DNA from: Cellulomonas sp. PhB150
Lineage (GTDB): Bacteria; Actinomycetota; Actinomycetes; Actinomycetales; Cellulomonadaceae
Direction: 5' to 3'
Assembly (NCBI RefSeq): GCF_003755175.1
Contig: NZ_RKHX01000001.1
Coordinates: 1,426,001 to 1,490,000, forward strand
Length of the DNA: 64,000 nucleotides
Part shown: positions 29,058 to 36,963 of the stretch, piece by piece
How the letters are laid out: each line of letters opens with the position of its first letter
Position numbering within the stretch: the stretch's first letter is position 1
The notes under the pieces: generated by a model
What the model was told of the DNA's origin: nothing
The model's input: only the letters and a program-made list of their open reading frames with translations
Database searches by the model: none
Position numbers and translations under genes: made by a program

Positions 29058-29459
29058 TCAGGCGGTCGGCTCGAACGTCAGGCTCACCGAGTTCATGCAG
29101 AACCGGTCACCCGTCGGGGTCTGCGGGGCGTCCTCGAAGACGTGCCCGAGGTGCGAGCCGCACCGCGCGCAGCGGACCTCCGTGCGCACCATGCCGTGGG
29201 TGCGGTCCTCGATGAGCTCGACCGCGTCTCCGGCCAGCGGCGTGTAGAAGCTGGGCCAGCCGCAGTGCGAGTCGAACTTCGCGTCCGACTGGAACAGCTC
29301 CGCGCTGCACGCCCGGCACCGGTACACGCCGGTGCGCTTCTCGTCGAGCAGCTCCCCGGTCCACGCCCGCTCGGTGGCTGCCTGCCGCAGCACCGCGAAC
29401 TCCTGGGGGTTCAGCTCGAGCGCCCACTCCTGGTCGGTCTTGGTCACGTCGTACGCCAC
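29058..29459 (-). CDS. msrB: Peptide methionine (R)-S-oxide reductase
   Basis: A 133-residue repair enzyme reducing the R-epimer of methionine sulfoxide in proteins. Zinc-binding CxxC pairs are CRAC and CARC; the substrate region is HCGWPSFYTPL, and the catalytic Cys is in RFCMNSVSLTF. It is the usual length for a single-domain MsrB. The GTG start at 29459 has AAGGAGG five bases upstream, which decides it. Regeneration by thioredoxin or mycoredoxin would be expected. Confidence 0.96.
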   Translation of the reverse strand: MAYDVTKTDQEWALELNPQEFAVLRQAATERAWTGELLDEKRTGVYRCRACSAELFQSDAKFDSHCGWPSFYTPLAGDAVELIEDRTHGMVRTEVRCARCGSHLGHVFEDAPQTPTGDRFCMNSVSLTFEPTA

Positions 29460-29609
29460 GTCGGCCTCCTTCGTCGTCCTGCTCTCAGCGAGGGCTCGGT
29501 CGTGCCGTTCCCTCGACCAGCCCAACACCGTGCCACGCTCGGACGTTCCCCGCGCGCCGCCCGGTACCCTCGCCTCACGCACGCCGCCCCCGGCGTGCCG
29601 CGGAAGGTC

Positions 29610-31685
29610 ATGAGGTCCCGCGTGCGCTCCTCCTCCACCCGTCGACGGCGCTGGTCGCTGACGCGGTACTTCGCATTCGTCAGCGTGCTGGCGATGGCGG
29701 CACTCGGGTGTGCGCTCGTGTGGGTCACGTCGACGGTGATGCGGGAGCAGGCGATCAACGACGGCACCGCAGCCGCGGAGTCGGTGATGGCCTACGCAGT
29801 GGCACCGCTGCCGGCGTCCGCGTTCACCGAGGGACAGCTGACCCCCGAGCAGAACCAGGCGGTCAAGGACGCGACGGCACCGTTCGGCGACAAGGTCGTG
29901 GACCTGCGGCTGTGGAGCACGGTCGGCGTCCTGCTCTACAGCAAGGCCGGCGCCGAGACCGGGTTCCCCGACACGGACCGCAACAACGCCGTCCTCCAGA
30001 ACGGCGTGCCCGACGCGCGGGTCATCGTCGACGTGCGCGAGTCGGAGGAGGGTGACGCACCCAGCGAGCAGCGGCAGGTGCTCGACGTCTACGTCCCCGT
30101 CCTCATGTCGAACACGAGCGGCGCCGCCCCCGCGGGTGCGGTGCCCGGCTCGGGGGAGCCGATCGGGACGGCCGAGGTCATGCTCGACCACACCGCGTCG
30201 GCGGCCGCCCTGCGGTCGGCGATCGGCACGGTCGCACTCGTCGTGTCCGGCGGCCTCGTGGCGCTCTGGCTCCTGCTGTTCCGCACGGTGTTCACCACCT
30301 CGAAGCGCCTGCAGGCGACCGCGCTCGAGAACGCCCGGCTCGCGCTGCTCGACTCGCTCACCGGGCTGCCCAACCGCCGGCTGCTCACCGAGCGGATGAC
30401 CAAGACCGTCGCCGAGGCCCAGCGCGACGGCGCGCGGCTCGGCATGGTCCTGCTCGACATCGACCGGTTCAAGGACATCAACGACTCGCTCGGCCACGAC
30501 CACGGCGACGAGCTCCTCGAGCAGGTCGCGGACCGGCTGCGCAAGGCGCTGCGCGACGAGGACGTGGTCGCGCGCCTCGGCGGTGACGAGTTCGCGATCC
30601 TGCTCACCGACGTGCGCTCGGTGGCCGACGCCGAGCACCTGGCCCGTCGCGTCCGGGAGCTGTTCGGTCCCCCGTTCAAGCTCGGCGAGATGTCCCTGCA
30701 CGTGGAGACGTCGGTCGGCGTCTCCTGCCTGCCCGACCACGCCGACGACGCCTCGTCGCTCATGCGCACCGCGGACGTCGCGATGTACGCCGCCAAGCAC
30801 CACCGCACCGGCGTCGCGACGTACTCGCCCGAGGAGGACCACTCCTCCCCCGCCCGGCTCGTGCTGCTCGGCGACCTGCACCGCGCGCTCGACCCCGAGC
30901 CGGGCGTGGCGCGCGAGCTCGAGCTGCACTACCAGCCGAAGGTCGACCTCGACACCGGCCGGATCGTCGGGCTCGAGGCCCTCATGCGCTGGCGGCACCC
31001 GGAGCGTGGGCTGCTGCTGCCGACCGTGTTCATCCCGCTCGCGGAGCAGTCCGGCATCATCCACCGGCTCACCCGGTACGCGCTGACCAGCGCCGTGGAG
31101 CAGCTCGCCGCCTGGATCGCGGAAGGACGGTCGACACCCATCGCCGTGAACCTGTCCGCGCACGACGTGACCTCGGGCAAGGTCGTCGACGTCATCGAGG
31201 AGCTCCTCGCCGAGCACGACGTCCCGGCCGCGCTGCTCGAGGTCGAGATCACCGAGACGGCGCTGGTCGCGGACCCGTCGCGCGTCGTGCCCGTGCTCGA
31301 GCGGCTCGCCGCGCTGGGGGTCAAGGTCGCGATCGACGACTTCGGGATCGGGAACACCTCGATCGCCCAGCTCCGCGACCTGCCCGTGCAGGAGCTGAAG
31401 ATCGACCGCCTGTTCGTCACCGACCTCGGCGACGGCGGGCGCGAGAGCGCGCACGTCGTCGTGCAGGCCATGGTCGACCTCGCGCACTCGTTCGGGCTGC
31501 GCGTCGTCGCCGAGGGTGTCGAGGACCAGATCACGGCCGCGACGCTGCGCCGGCTCGGCGTCGACCAGGCGCAGGGCTTCCTGTACTCGCGCGCCGTCCC
31601 GCCCGACGAGGTCACCGCGCTGGCCATGCTGCCGCAGCCCCGTCGCACGACGACACGCACACCGCGGAGGCAGAAGAGCGGGTGA
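29610..31685 (+). CDS. Membrane-anchored GGDEF-EAL protein (c-di-GMP turnover)
   Basis: A 691-residue protein with two transmembrane helices (about 20-42 and 205-230) enclosing an extracytoplasmic sensor of about 160 residues, then a diguanylate cyclase domain and a phosphodiesterase domain. The active-site GGDEF is at 324-328, with an inhibitory RxxD site (RDED) five residues before it. The EAL motif is at 456-458, with later residues NLSAHD, EITET, and DDFGIGNTS (T to I change in the usual DDFGTG). Both domains therefore look competent, and the net direction cannot be predicted. It immediately precedes the TasA/SipW genes on the same strand. Confidence 0.95.
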   Translation: MRSRVRSSSTRRRRWSLTRYFAFVSVLAMAALGCALVWVTSTVMREQAINDGTAAAESVMAYAVAPLPASAFTEGQLTPEQNQAVKDATAPFGDKVVDLRLWSTVGVLLYSKAGAETGFPDTDRNNAVLQNGVPDARVIVDVRESEEGDAPSEQRQVLDVYVPVLMSNTSGAAPAGAVPGSGEPIGTAEVMLDHTASAAALRSAIGTVALVVSGGLVALWLLLFRTVFTTSKRLQATALENARLALLDSLTGLPNRRLLTERMTKTVAEAQRDGARLGMVLLDIDRFKDINDSLGHDHGDELLEQVADRLRKALRDEDVVARLGGDEFAILLTDVRSVADAEHLARRVRELFGPPFKLGEMSLHVETSVGVSCLPDHADDASSLMRTADVAMYAAKHHRTGVATYSPEEDHSSPARLVLLGDLHRALDPEPGVARELELHYQPKVDLDTGRIVGLEALMRWRHPERGLLLPTVFIPLAEQSGIIHRLTRYALTSAVEQLAAWIAEGRSTPIAVNLSAHDVTSGKVVDVIEELLAEHDVPAALLEVEITETALVADPSRVVPVLERLAALGVKVAIDDFGIGNTSIAQLRDLPVQELKIDRLFVTDLGDGGRESAHVVVQAMVDLAHSFGLRVVAEGVEDQITAATLRRLGVDQAQGFLYSRAVPPDEVTALAMLPQPRRTTTRTPRRQKSG

Positions 31686-31779
31686 ACTGAGGCAGACTCC
31701 TCAAGGTGCGCGCGATCCTGCCGATGAACGAAGTGGGGGACCTCTACCCCCACCTGGACCGGAGGAGTGCCCGCTCGTG

Positions 31780-32490
31780 ATGGACGACCTGCTGCAGGAG
31801 ATGATCAACCCGGCGCCGGCACAGCACGACCGCCCGCGCCGCCGCCGCCTCTGGACGACCGTCGTGGTCGTCGGGCTGGCAGCCGTGGGTGTGACGTCCC
31901 TGACGACGTCCGCGCTCTTCTCGGACCAGGAGAAGTCCGGCTCGACGATCACGACCGGTTCGTTGGACCTCAAGGCCGACGACAGCCTGACCTTCTCCGT
32001 GCCGTTCGACAACATGCTCCCGGGCGCGCAGGTCGTCTCCCCGGTCACCCTGAAGAACGACGGCAGCCTCGCGTTCGAGTACGCGGTCAGCGTGGACGCG
32101 ACGTCCACGTCCAGCGGCAACGCGGACCCCAGCCTCGGCAACGGCGACGACCCGGGGACCGGGGACCTGCCCGACCAGCTGCACCTCGACCTCTACTCGG
32201 TGACCAGCACCAGCGCGTGCACCCTCAACGGGGTGTCCGCGAAGACCCCGCTCGGCAGCTCGAGCGGGGCGTGGGGCATCACGGGCGAGCGGATCGTCGG
32301 TGGCGCGACCGCCGGTGCGACCGGGAACCGCACGCTGGACGCGACCGAGGACGAGGTGCTGTGCGCGCGGGTCTCCTTCGCGACCGCCGCCGGCAACGAG
32401 TACCAGAACACCGCGGCCAAGGTCACGCTGACGTTCGACGCCATGCAGCTGCCGTTCAACCCGAGCCAGCCCGACACCAGCCAGCGGTAG
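31780..32490 (+). CDS. TasA/CalY-like exported protein with SipW-type signal peptide
   Basis: A 236-residue secreted protein. RRRRLW and a hydrophobic helix (residues 25-41) end in TTSALFSDQEKS, the cleavage region typical of SipW-dependent exported proteins such as TasA, which form extracellular fibres in Bacillus biofilms. The mature part shows the family opening (GSTITTGSLDLKADDS, then VSPVTLKNDGSLAFEYAVSV) and two cysteines that could form a disulfide. The ATG at 31780 is preceded by GGAGGA at some distance; a GTG one codon earlier is equally possible. The signal peptidase gene follows after three bases. Confidence 0.82.
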   Translation: MDDLLQEMINPAPAQHDRPRRRRLWTTVVVVGLAAVGVTSLTTSALFSDQEKSGSTITTGSLDLKADDSLTFSVPFDNMLPGAQVVSPVTLKNDGSLAFEYAVSVDATSTSSGNADPSLGNGDDPGTGDLPDQLHLDLYSVTSTSACTLNGVSAKTPLGSSSGAWGITGERIVGGATAGATGNRTLDATEDEVLCARVSFATAAGNEYQNTAAKVTLTFDAMQLPFNPSQPDTSQR

Positions 32491-32493
32491 CCC

Positions 32494-33195
32494 ATGCCCC
32501 GGGCGGACGCACACCCGCTCGCCGTGGAGGTCGAACGCCGACAGCCGCGGCCGGTGCTGGCGACCGCTCCGAAGCCCGCGAAGCCACGCAAGCGCCGGCG
32601 GCTGCTCTCCGTCGCGCTGTGGGCGGTCATCGTCTCGTGCGCGACCGCCTATCTCGCGTCCCTGGCCGTCCCGCTCTGGTACCAGCTGCACGACCAGCGG
32701 CTGCTGATCGTGACCTCGGGGTCGATGGCGCCCTACTTCGACGCGGGCGACGCGGTCGTGATGCAGTCCGTGGAGAACCCGTCGCAGCTCAAGCCCGGCC
32801 TCGTCGTCTCGTTCTGGCCGCCGAACTCCGAGCAGCTCGTGACGCACCGGATCGTCGCGCTCGTCAACCTCGTCGGCTCGCAGAGCACCGGCGGCGACGG
32901 GGCGGGGACGAAGTCGCCCCACATCATCACCAAGGGTGACGCCAACGAGGAGAACGACCCGGACGCGACCCCCATCACCCGCGTGCGCGGCATCGTCCTG
33001 TCGACCCACCCCGGCTGGGGCTGGGTGATGCAGTGGGCGGCCTCGCCGGTCGGTCGCGCGGTCATGCTCGTCCCGCCGCTGCTCGCGCTCGCTACGCTCG
33101 AGCTGCTCGCGGTGGCCGACGGTCGCCGACGGGTGAAGCCGAAGCAACGCTCGAGCGCAGAGGAGAGGCACGTCGATGCCGTTCTCCGCGGGTGA
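32494..33195 (+). CDS. sipW: Signal peptidase I of the SipW (archaeal/ER) type
   Basis: A 233-residue membrane protease with one transmembrane helix near residues 37-60 and another at about 190-215. The nucleophile is Ser77 in VTSGSMAPYFDAGD. A histidine (His118 in VTHRIV) replaces the general-base lysine of ordinary bacterial SPase I, which is the hallmark of SipW. The GDANEENDP segment is the conserved domain E. Sitting between the TasA-like gene and a second candidate substrate, it is expected to be dedicated to them. Its last 20 bases overlap the next start. Confidence 0.92.
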   Translation: MPRADAHPLAVEVERRQPRPVLATAPKPAKPRKRRRLLSVALWAVIVSCATAYLASLAVPLWYQLHDQRLLIVTSGSMAPYFDAGDAVVMQSVENPSQLKPGLVVSFWPPNSEQLVTHRIVALVNLVGSQSTGGDGAGTKSPHIITKGDANEENDPDATPITRVRGIVLSTHPGWGWVMQWAASPVGRAVMLVPPLLALATLELLAVADGRRRVKPKQRSSAEERHVDAVLRG

Positions 33196-33460
33196 GACCG
33201 ACGAGGGTCGACGCCTGATCGGCGCCGACCGTGCGACCTGGGTGCGCCTACTCGTCGCGCTCGGCCTCGCCGTCGCCGCGGCCGCGTTCCCGCACGTCGG
33301 CTGGACGTCGGCGGAGTTCACGGACTCGCACAGCTCGACCGGCGTCGTGCAGACAGCTCCTGACTTCGACCCCGGGGCGCCCCCGGCCGTCGACGACGCG
33401 CCGACGGCACCGACCGACGAGCCGTCCGCGCCCGAGGATCCCCCGGGCACGGACGGCTGA
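33176..33460 (+). CDS. Miniature SipW-type substrate candidate (94 residues)
   Basis: A 94-residue protein beginning inside the end of sipW with AGGAGAGG about eight bases before the ATG. It has one hydrophobic helix (residues 22-39) and then WTSAEFTDSHSSTG, which parallels TTSALFSDQEKSGS at the cleavage region of the TasA-like protein 1.4 kb upstream. After this comes only a short, Pro/Asp-rich disordered tail. It thus looks like a substrate reduced to its signal region plus a tail. It could be a true small exported peptide or a decayed paralogue. Confidence 0.75.
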   Translation: MPFSAGETDEGRRLIGADRATWVRLLVALGLAVAAAAFPHVGWTSAEFTDSHSSTGVVQTAPDFDPGAPPAVDDAPTAPTDEPSAPEDPPGTDG

Positions 33461-33465
33461 CGGGC

Positions 33466-34866
33466 TCAGTCCCGCACGCCTCGCGCGGCCAGCAGCACGC
33501 CCGCCGGGTCGAAGCGGCGCGACAGCTCCCCCAACCGCGTGGCCACGGCGGGGCTGTAGACCCGTCGCGCCCACGCGGGACCGGCCGTGTCGGTGAAGTT
33601 CGGCAGGCCGCCGTCCCTCGCCCACGGCTCGAGGGCCCCGACGATCCGTCGGGAGTCGGCGACGACGACCTGGGCGATCTCGGGGATCATCAGGCCGATC
33701 GTGAACACCTGGTAGGCCGCGTCGCGGTGCGTGAACGCGCAGTCCGGACCGCGGCGGACGCGGCCACCGAGCTGGCGGACCTCGACCATCGCCTGCGCGG
33801 TCTGCGCGTCGGGGCCGACGAGGTCGACGAGCACGTCGGCCGTGTCGGGCCCGAACTCGTCGAGCAGCACGGACCGCTCGTGCAGCGGCATCGGGTCGTC
33901 CGGGTCGGAGTGCACGGCGCCGATCGCCGCGTACGGCATGACCCCGACGGCGTCGATCAGCGGCGTCGCGACCGCGCGCATGGCGCGGATCATCTCCTCG
34001 CCGACCGCCGGGTCCCCGGTCCAGACGAACCGCAGCGCGATCGTCGTACGGCCGCGCAGCGGCTCGGGGAACGGGTCCATGTCCGGCAGCCGCATGACGG
34101 CCACCGACGTGGTCCCCTCCTCCGGCAGCAGGTCGGTCCACACGCTCCAGGTCCGCAGCACGGCCGTCGCGTCGGCGCCGTCGAACCAGAGGGCTCCGCC
34201 GTAGACCTCAGGCAGCTCGACGAGGTCGATCTCGACCGCGGTGACGATGCCGAGCGAGCCCTTGCCGCCGCGCAGCCCCCAGAACAGGTCGGGGTGCTCG
34301 GTGGCCGAGGCCCGGCGGATCTCGCCGTCGCCGGTCACCACGTCGAACGCCCGGACCGTGTCCGACGACAGCCCGTGCGACCGGGCGAGCGGGCCGACGC
34401 CGCCGCCTGTGAGGAAGCCGACGACGCCCACGTCGGTCGACGACCCGCACAGCCCCGCGAGCCCGTGGGGCGCGGCGGCCTCCAGCACGGCCGACCAACG
34501 CACGCCGGCGCCGACGCGGGCCCACCGCTCGTCGGGGCGGATCTCGAGCTCGTCGAGCGCGGCCGTGTGCACGAGGACCGCGTCGGCCATCGTCTCGGTG
34601 GCGCCGTGCCCGGTGCCGGCGACCGCCACCGGGACGCCGGCGGATGCGGCGATCCGGAGGGTCGCGGCGACCTCGTCGGCGCTCGTCGCCTCGACCACCG
34701 CGAGCGGACGGACGGCCTTGGTGATGTTGCTCGTGACGGTCAGCTCGCGGTAGCGCGCGTCGCCGGGGAGGTGCAGGCGGGCGACGGATCCGGCCAGCGC
34801 ACCGACCGCGGCGGCAGAGGCGGGACGGAATGCCGTGCCGATCGCGGCAGGGGTGTGTGTGCTCAT
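33466..34866 (-). CDS. FAD-linked oxidase with BBE-like C-terminus
   Basis: A 466-residue flavoprotein of the PCMH/berberine-bridge group, which oxidises alcohols, sugars or secondary metabolites with O2. The FAD domain contains VAVAGTGHGATE (histidine available for covalent flavin attachment), GLCGSSTDVGVVGFLTGGGVGPLARSHGL and DLFWGLRGGKGSLGIVTAVEIDL. The end, NFTDTAGPAWARRVYSPAVATRLGELSRRFDPAGVL, is the BBE segment. The ATG at 34866 follows AAGGA. It lies 127 bases downstream of the histidine kinase on the same strand and might be the last gene of that operon, but the gap makes this uncertain. Confidence 0.92.
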   Translation of the reverse strand: MSTHTPAAIGTAFRPASAAAVGALAGSVARLHLPGDARYRELTVTSNITKAVRPLAVVEATSADEVAATLRIAASAGVPVAVAGTGHGATETMADAVLVHTAALDELEIRPDERWARVGAGVRWSAVLEAAAPHGLAGLCGSSTDVGVVGFLTGGGVGPLARSHGLSSDTVRAFDVVTGDGEIRRASATEHPDLFWGLRGGKGSLGIVTAVEIDLVELPEVYGGALWFDGADATAVLRTWSVWTDLLPEEGTTSVAVMRLPDMDPFPEPLRGRTTIALRFVWTGDPAVGEEMIRAMRAVATPLIDAVGVMPYAAIGAVHSDPDDPMPLHERSVLLDEFGPDTADVLVDLVGPDAQTAQAMVEVRQLGGRVRRGPDCAFTHRDAAYQVFTIGLMIPEIAQVVVADSRRIVGALEPWARDGGLPNFTDTAGPAWARRVYSPAVATRLGELSRRFDPAGVLLAARGVRD

Positions 34867-34993
34867 CGTTCGTCCTTCGGGGGCTCGGCGCGGGTGTGCC
34901 CGTGCCGGGTTCTCTCGGCGCCGTGTTCGACGCACCGGGCAGGAAGGGGCCGCGGTCGGTACGCCTGATACGTCCGGTGTCCGTCGGGAGCGG

Positions 34994-36808
34994 TCAGACG
35001 CCCGGGAGGGTGAAGCTGAACGTGGTGCCCTCGCCCACGCGGCTCGCGATCGCGAGCTCGCCGCCGTGCGCCTCGACGATGGCCTTCGCGATGGACAGCC
35101 CGAGGCCGATGCCCGGGATGGCCCGCTGGGTGGCGGTGGTCGCGCGGAAGAAGCGGGTGGCGAGGCGGTCGAGCTCGTCGGGCGGGATGCCGATCCCGGT
35201 GTCCGTGACCGAGACGACGGCGCCGCCGTCGGGGGACGCGGAGACGCGCACGTCGATCCGGCCGTCACGCGGCGTGAACTTCACCGCGTTCGACACGAGG
35301 TTGGCCACGACCTGCTCGAGCCGCATGGCGTCGCCCGGCACGTGCACCGGCTCCGCCTCGAGGTGCAGCGTCACACCGGCACCCTCGGCGCCCGGCGCGG
35401 CCTCGGCGAGGGTGGCCCTCGCGACGTCGGCGAGGTCGACGTCCTGGTGGGCGATCGTGAAGCGGCCCGCGTCGAGCTGGGCCGTCAGGAGCAGGTCGCT
35501 GACGAGGCGCAGCTGGCGGCGCGCGTTGCGCTCGACGACGAGCAGGAACTCCCGCTGCTCGTCGGTGAGCGGGTCGGGGCCGTCCAGGATGAGGTCGACG
35601 TAGCTGAGCACCGACGACAGCGGGGTGCGCAGCTCGTGGCTGACCAGGGAGACGAACTGGTCCTTGAGGCGCGCGGCCTCGCGCTCGGTGGTCACGTCTG
35701 CAGCCACCACGACGTAGCCGATCGTGGAGCCGTGGCCGTCGATGCGGCGGGTGACGGCGAGCTGGAGCGTGCCACCGCTGTCGTCGTGGCGGCGGAAGGT
35801 CCAGTCGCGCACGAGCACGCCCGCCGTCAGGGTGGGCGCTGCGACCGCGGCGAACAGGGAGTCCGCGTCGGCCTCGGCGGCGGCCACTGCGTCGACGTCG
35901 AACACCGCGCGGTAGCGCGCCTCGAGCTCGCCACGGTCGAAGAAGCTGACGAGGTTCCTGCGGCCGATGACCTCGTCGCCCGTGTACCCGAACATGCGCT
36001 CGGCGCCCGGGTTGAAGACCTCGACGACCCCGTCGGGGTCGGTGGCGACGATGGCCTGCTCGGTGACGGCGTCCATCACCGAGCCCAGGTGGGCGCGCGC
36101 GGCCTCCGTCTCACGGACCAGGCTGGCCAGCGCCTCCGCGTCCTCGGTGAGCTGGTCGTTCAGCCGCAGCTGATGGGCCTGGAGCTCCGCGAGCGCGGCG
36201 TTGCGGGCCCGCAGCCGGGACGTCGCCTCGTGCACGATGATGCCGACGACCCCCGCCACGACGGCCACGAACAGGCTGCGCACGATCAGCGCGACCGTGA
36301 CCTCCGCGTCGGCGTCGAGGATCACCGGGACCTCGACGACCGCGGCCACGCCGACCGTCCCGACGACGACGCCGGCCCGGCCCGGGCGGCCCGCGAGCAT
36401 GACCGCCGGCAGGAACAGGAGTGAGCCGAACGGCGACGCGACGCCGCCGGTGCCGGTGCGCAGCAGCGCGATCGCGAGCAGCTGGAGGACGGGAAGCCAG
36501 ATCTGCGCGGACTCGCGCCAGCGGTGCCACGGCAGCACCCACGCGAGCACGATGACGAGCGCCGCGATGGCGGAACCCAGCCACAGCTTCGACGCATCGA
36601 CGAGGATCGACGGGACCAGCGTGAGCGCGACCAGGCACAGCGCGTACACGAGCACGAACGGCAGCTGGCGCTCGAAGACGCCGGCTTCCGGGCCGATCAC
36701 CTGGCCGAGGACGCGCAGCCACCGCGAGCCGCGCGAGCGCAGGTCGTCGTCGGTCTCGACGAGCGGGGGGGACTGCGCGGGGACCTGCGCGGGGACCCGG
36801 ACGGTCAC
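34994..36808 (-). CDS. PAS-domain sensor histidine kinase, multi-pass membrane
   Basis: A 604-residue kinase ending the overlapping operon. Residues 48-192 form about five or six transmembrane helices, followed by a coiled coil (195-245), a PAS domain (245-375, with VFNPGAERMFGYTGDEVIGR), the H box SLVSHELRTPLSS (phosphorylatable His391), the N box NLVSNAVKF and G boxes TDTGIGIPP and GIGLGLSIAK. The GTG start at 36808 overlaps the stop of the 52-residue gene (GTGA). It lacks its own adjacent DNA-binding regulator; the only response regulator nearby is fused to the PIG-L enzyme at the head of the operon, so that is its presumed partner. Confidence 0.93.
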   Translation of the reverse strand: MTVRVPAQVPAQSPPLVETDDDLRSRGSRWLRVLGQVIGPEAGVFERQLPFVLVYALCLVALTLVPSILVDASKLWLGSAIAALVIVLAWVLPWHRWRESAQIWLPVLQLLAIALLRTGTGGVASPFGSLLFLPAVMLAGRPGRAGVVVGTVGVAAVVEVPVILDADAEVTVALIVRSLFVAVVAGVVGIIVHEATSRLRARNAALAELQAHQLRLNDQLTEDAEALASLVRETEAARAHLGSVMDAVTEQAIVATDPDGVVEVFNPGAERMFGYTGDEVIGRRNLVSFFDRGELEARYRAVFDVDAVAAAEADADSLFAAVAAPTLTAGVLVRDWTFRRHDDSGGTLQLAVTRRIDGHGSTIGYVVVAADVTTEREAARLKDQFVSLVSHELRTPLSSVLSYVDLILDGPDPLTDEQREFLLVVERNARRQLRLVSDLLLTAQLDAGRFTIAHQDVDLADVARATLAEAAPGAEGAGVTLHLEAEPVHVPGDAMRLEQVVANLVSNAVKFTPRDGRIDVRVSASPDGGAVVSVTDTGIGIPPDELDRLATRFFRATTATQRAIPGIGLGLSIAKAIVEAHGGELAIASRVGEGTTFSFTLPGV

Positions 36809-36963
36809 GCGACCATCGCCCGCACGACCAGGGCGACCCCGGTGATCGCCGCGGCGAGCAGCCCGAGCACGATCAGCCTGCGCTCGCCGCGCTGGTCGGC
36901 GCGGATCTCCCGGCGCATCGCGGCGGGGGACCAGGGCTCGCGGGTCTCGTCGTCGGCCACCAT
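36805..36963 (-). CDS. 52-residue single-pass membrane protein
   Basis: A tiny gene between the GT2 and histidine kinase genes. Its ATG at 36963 overlaps the GT2 stop (TGATG) and its stop overlaps the kinase start (GTGA), strong evidence that it is translated. The sequence is a charged N-terminus (ETREPWSPAAMRREIRADQRGERR) then one helix (LIVLGLLAAAITGVALVVRAMVA). No known family was recognised. It may be an accessory subunit of the glycosyltransferase or of the sensor kinase. Confidence 0.75.
   Translation of the reverse strand: MVADDETREPWSPAAMRREIRADQRGERRLIVLGLLAAAITGVALVVRAMVA

Noticed and set aside
29058-31487. Reading msrB as the end of an 809-residue fusion protein
   Set aside because: The upstream part is antisense to the GGDEF-EAL gene. 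A GTG with AAGGAGG in front of it gives a standard MsrB.
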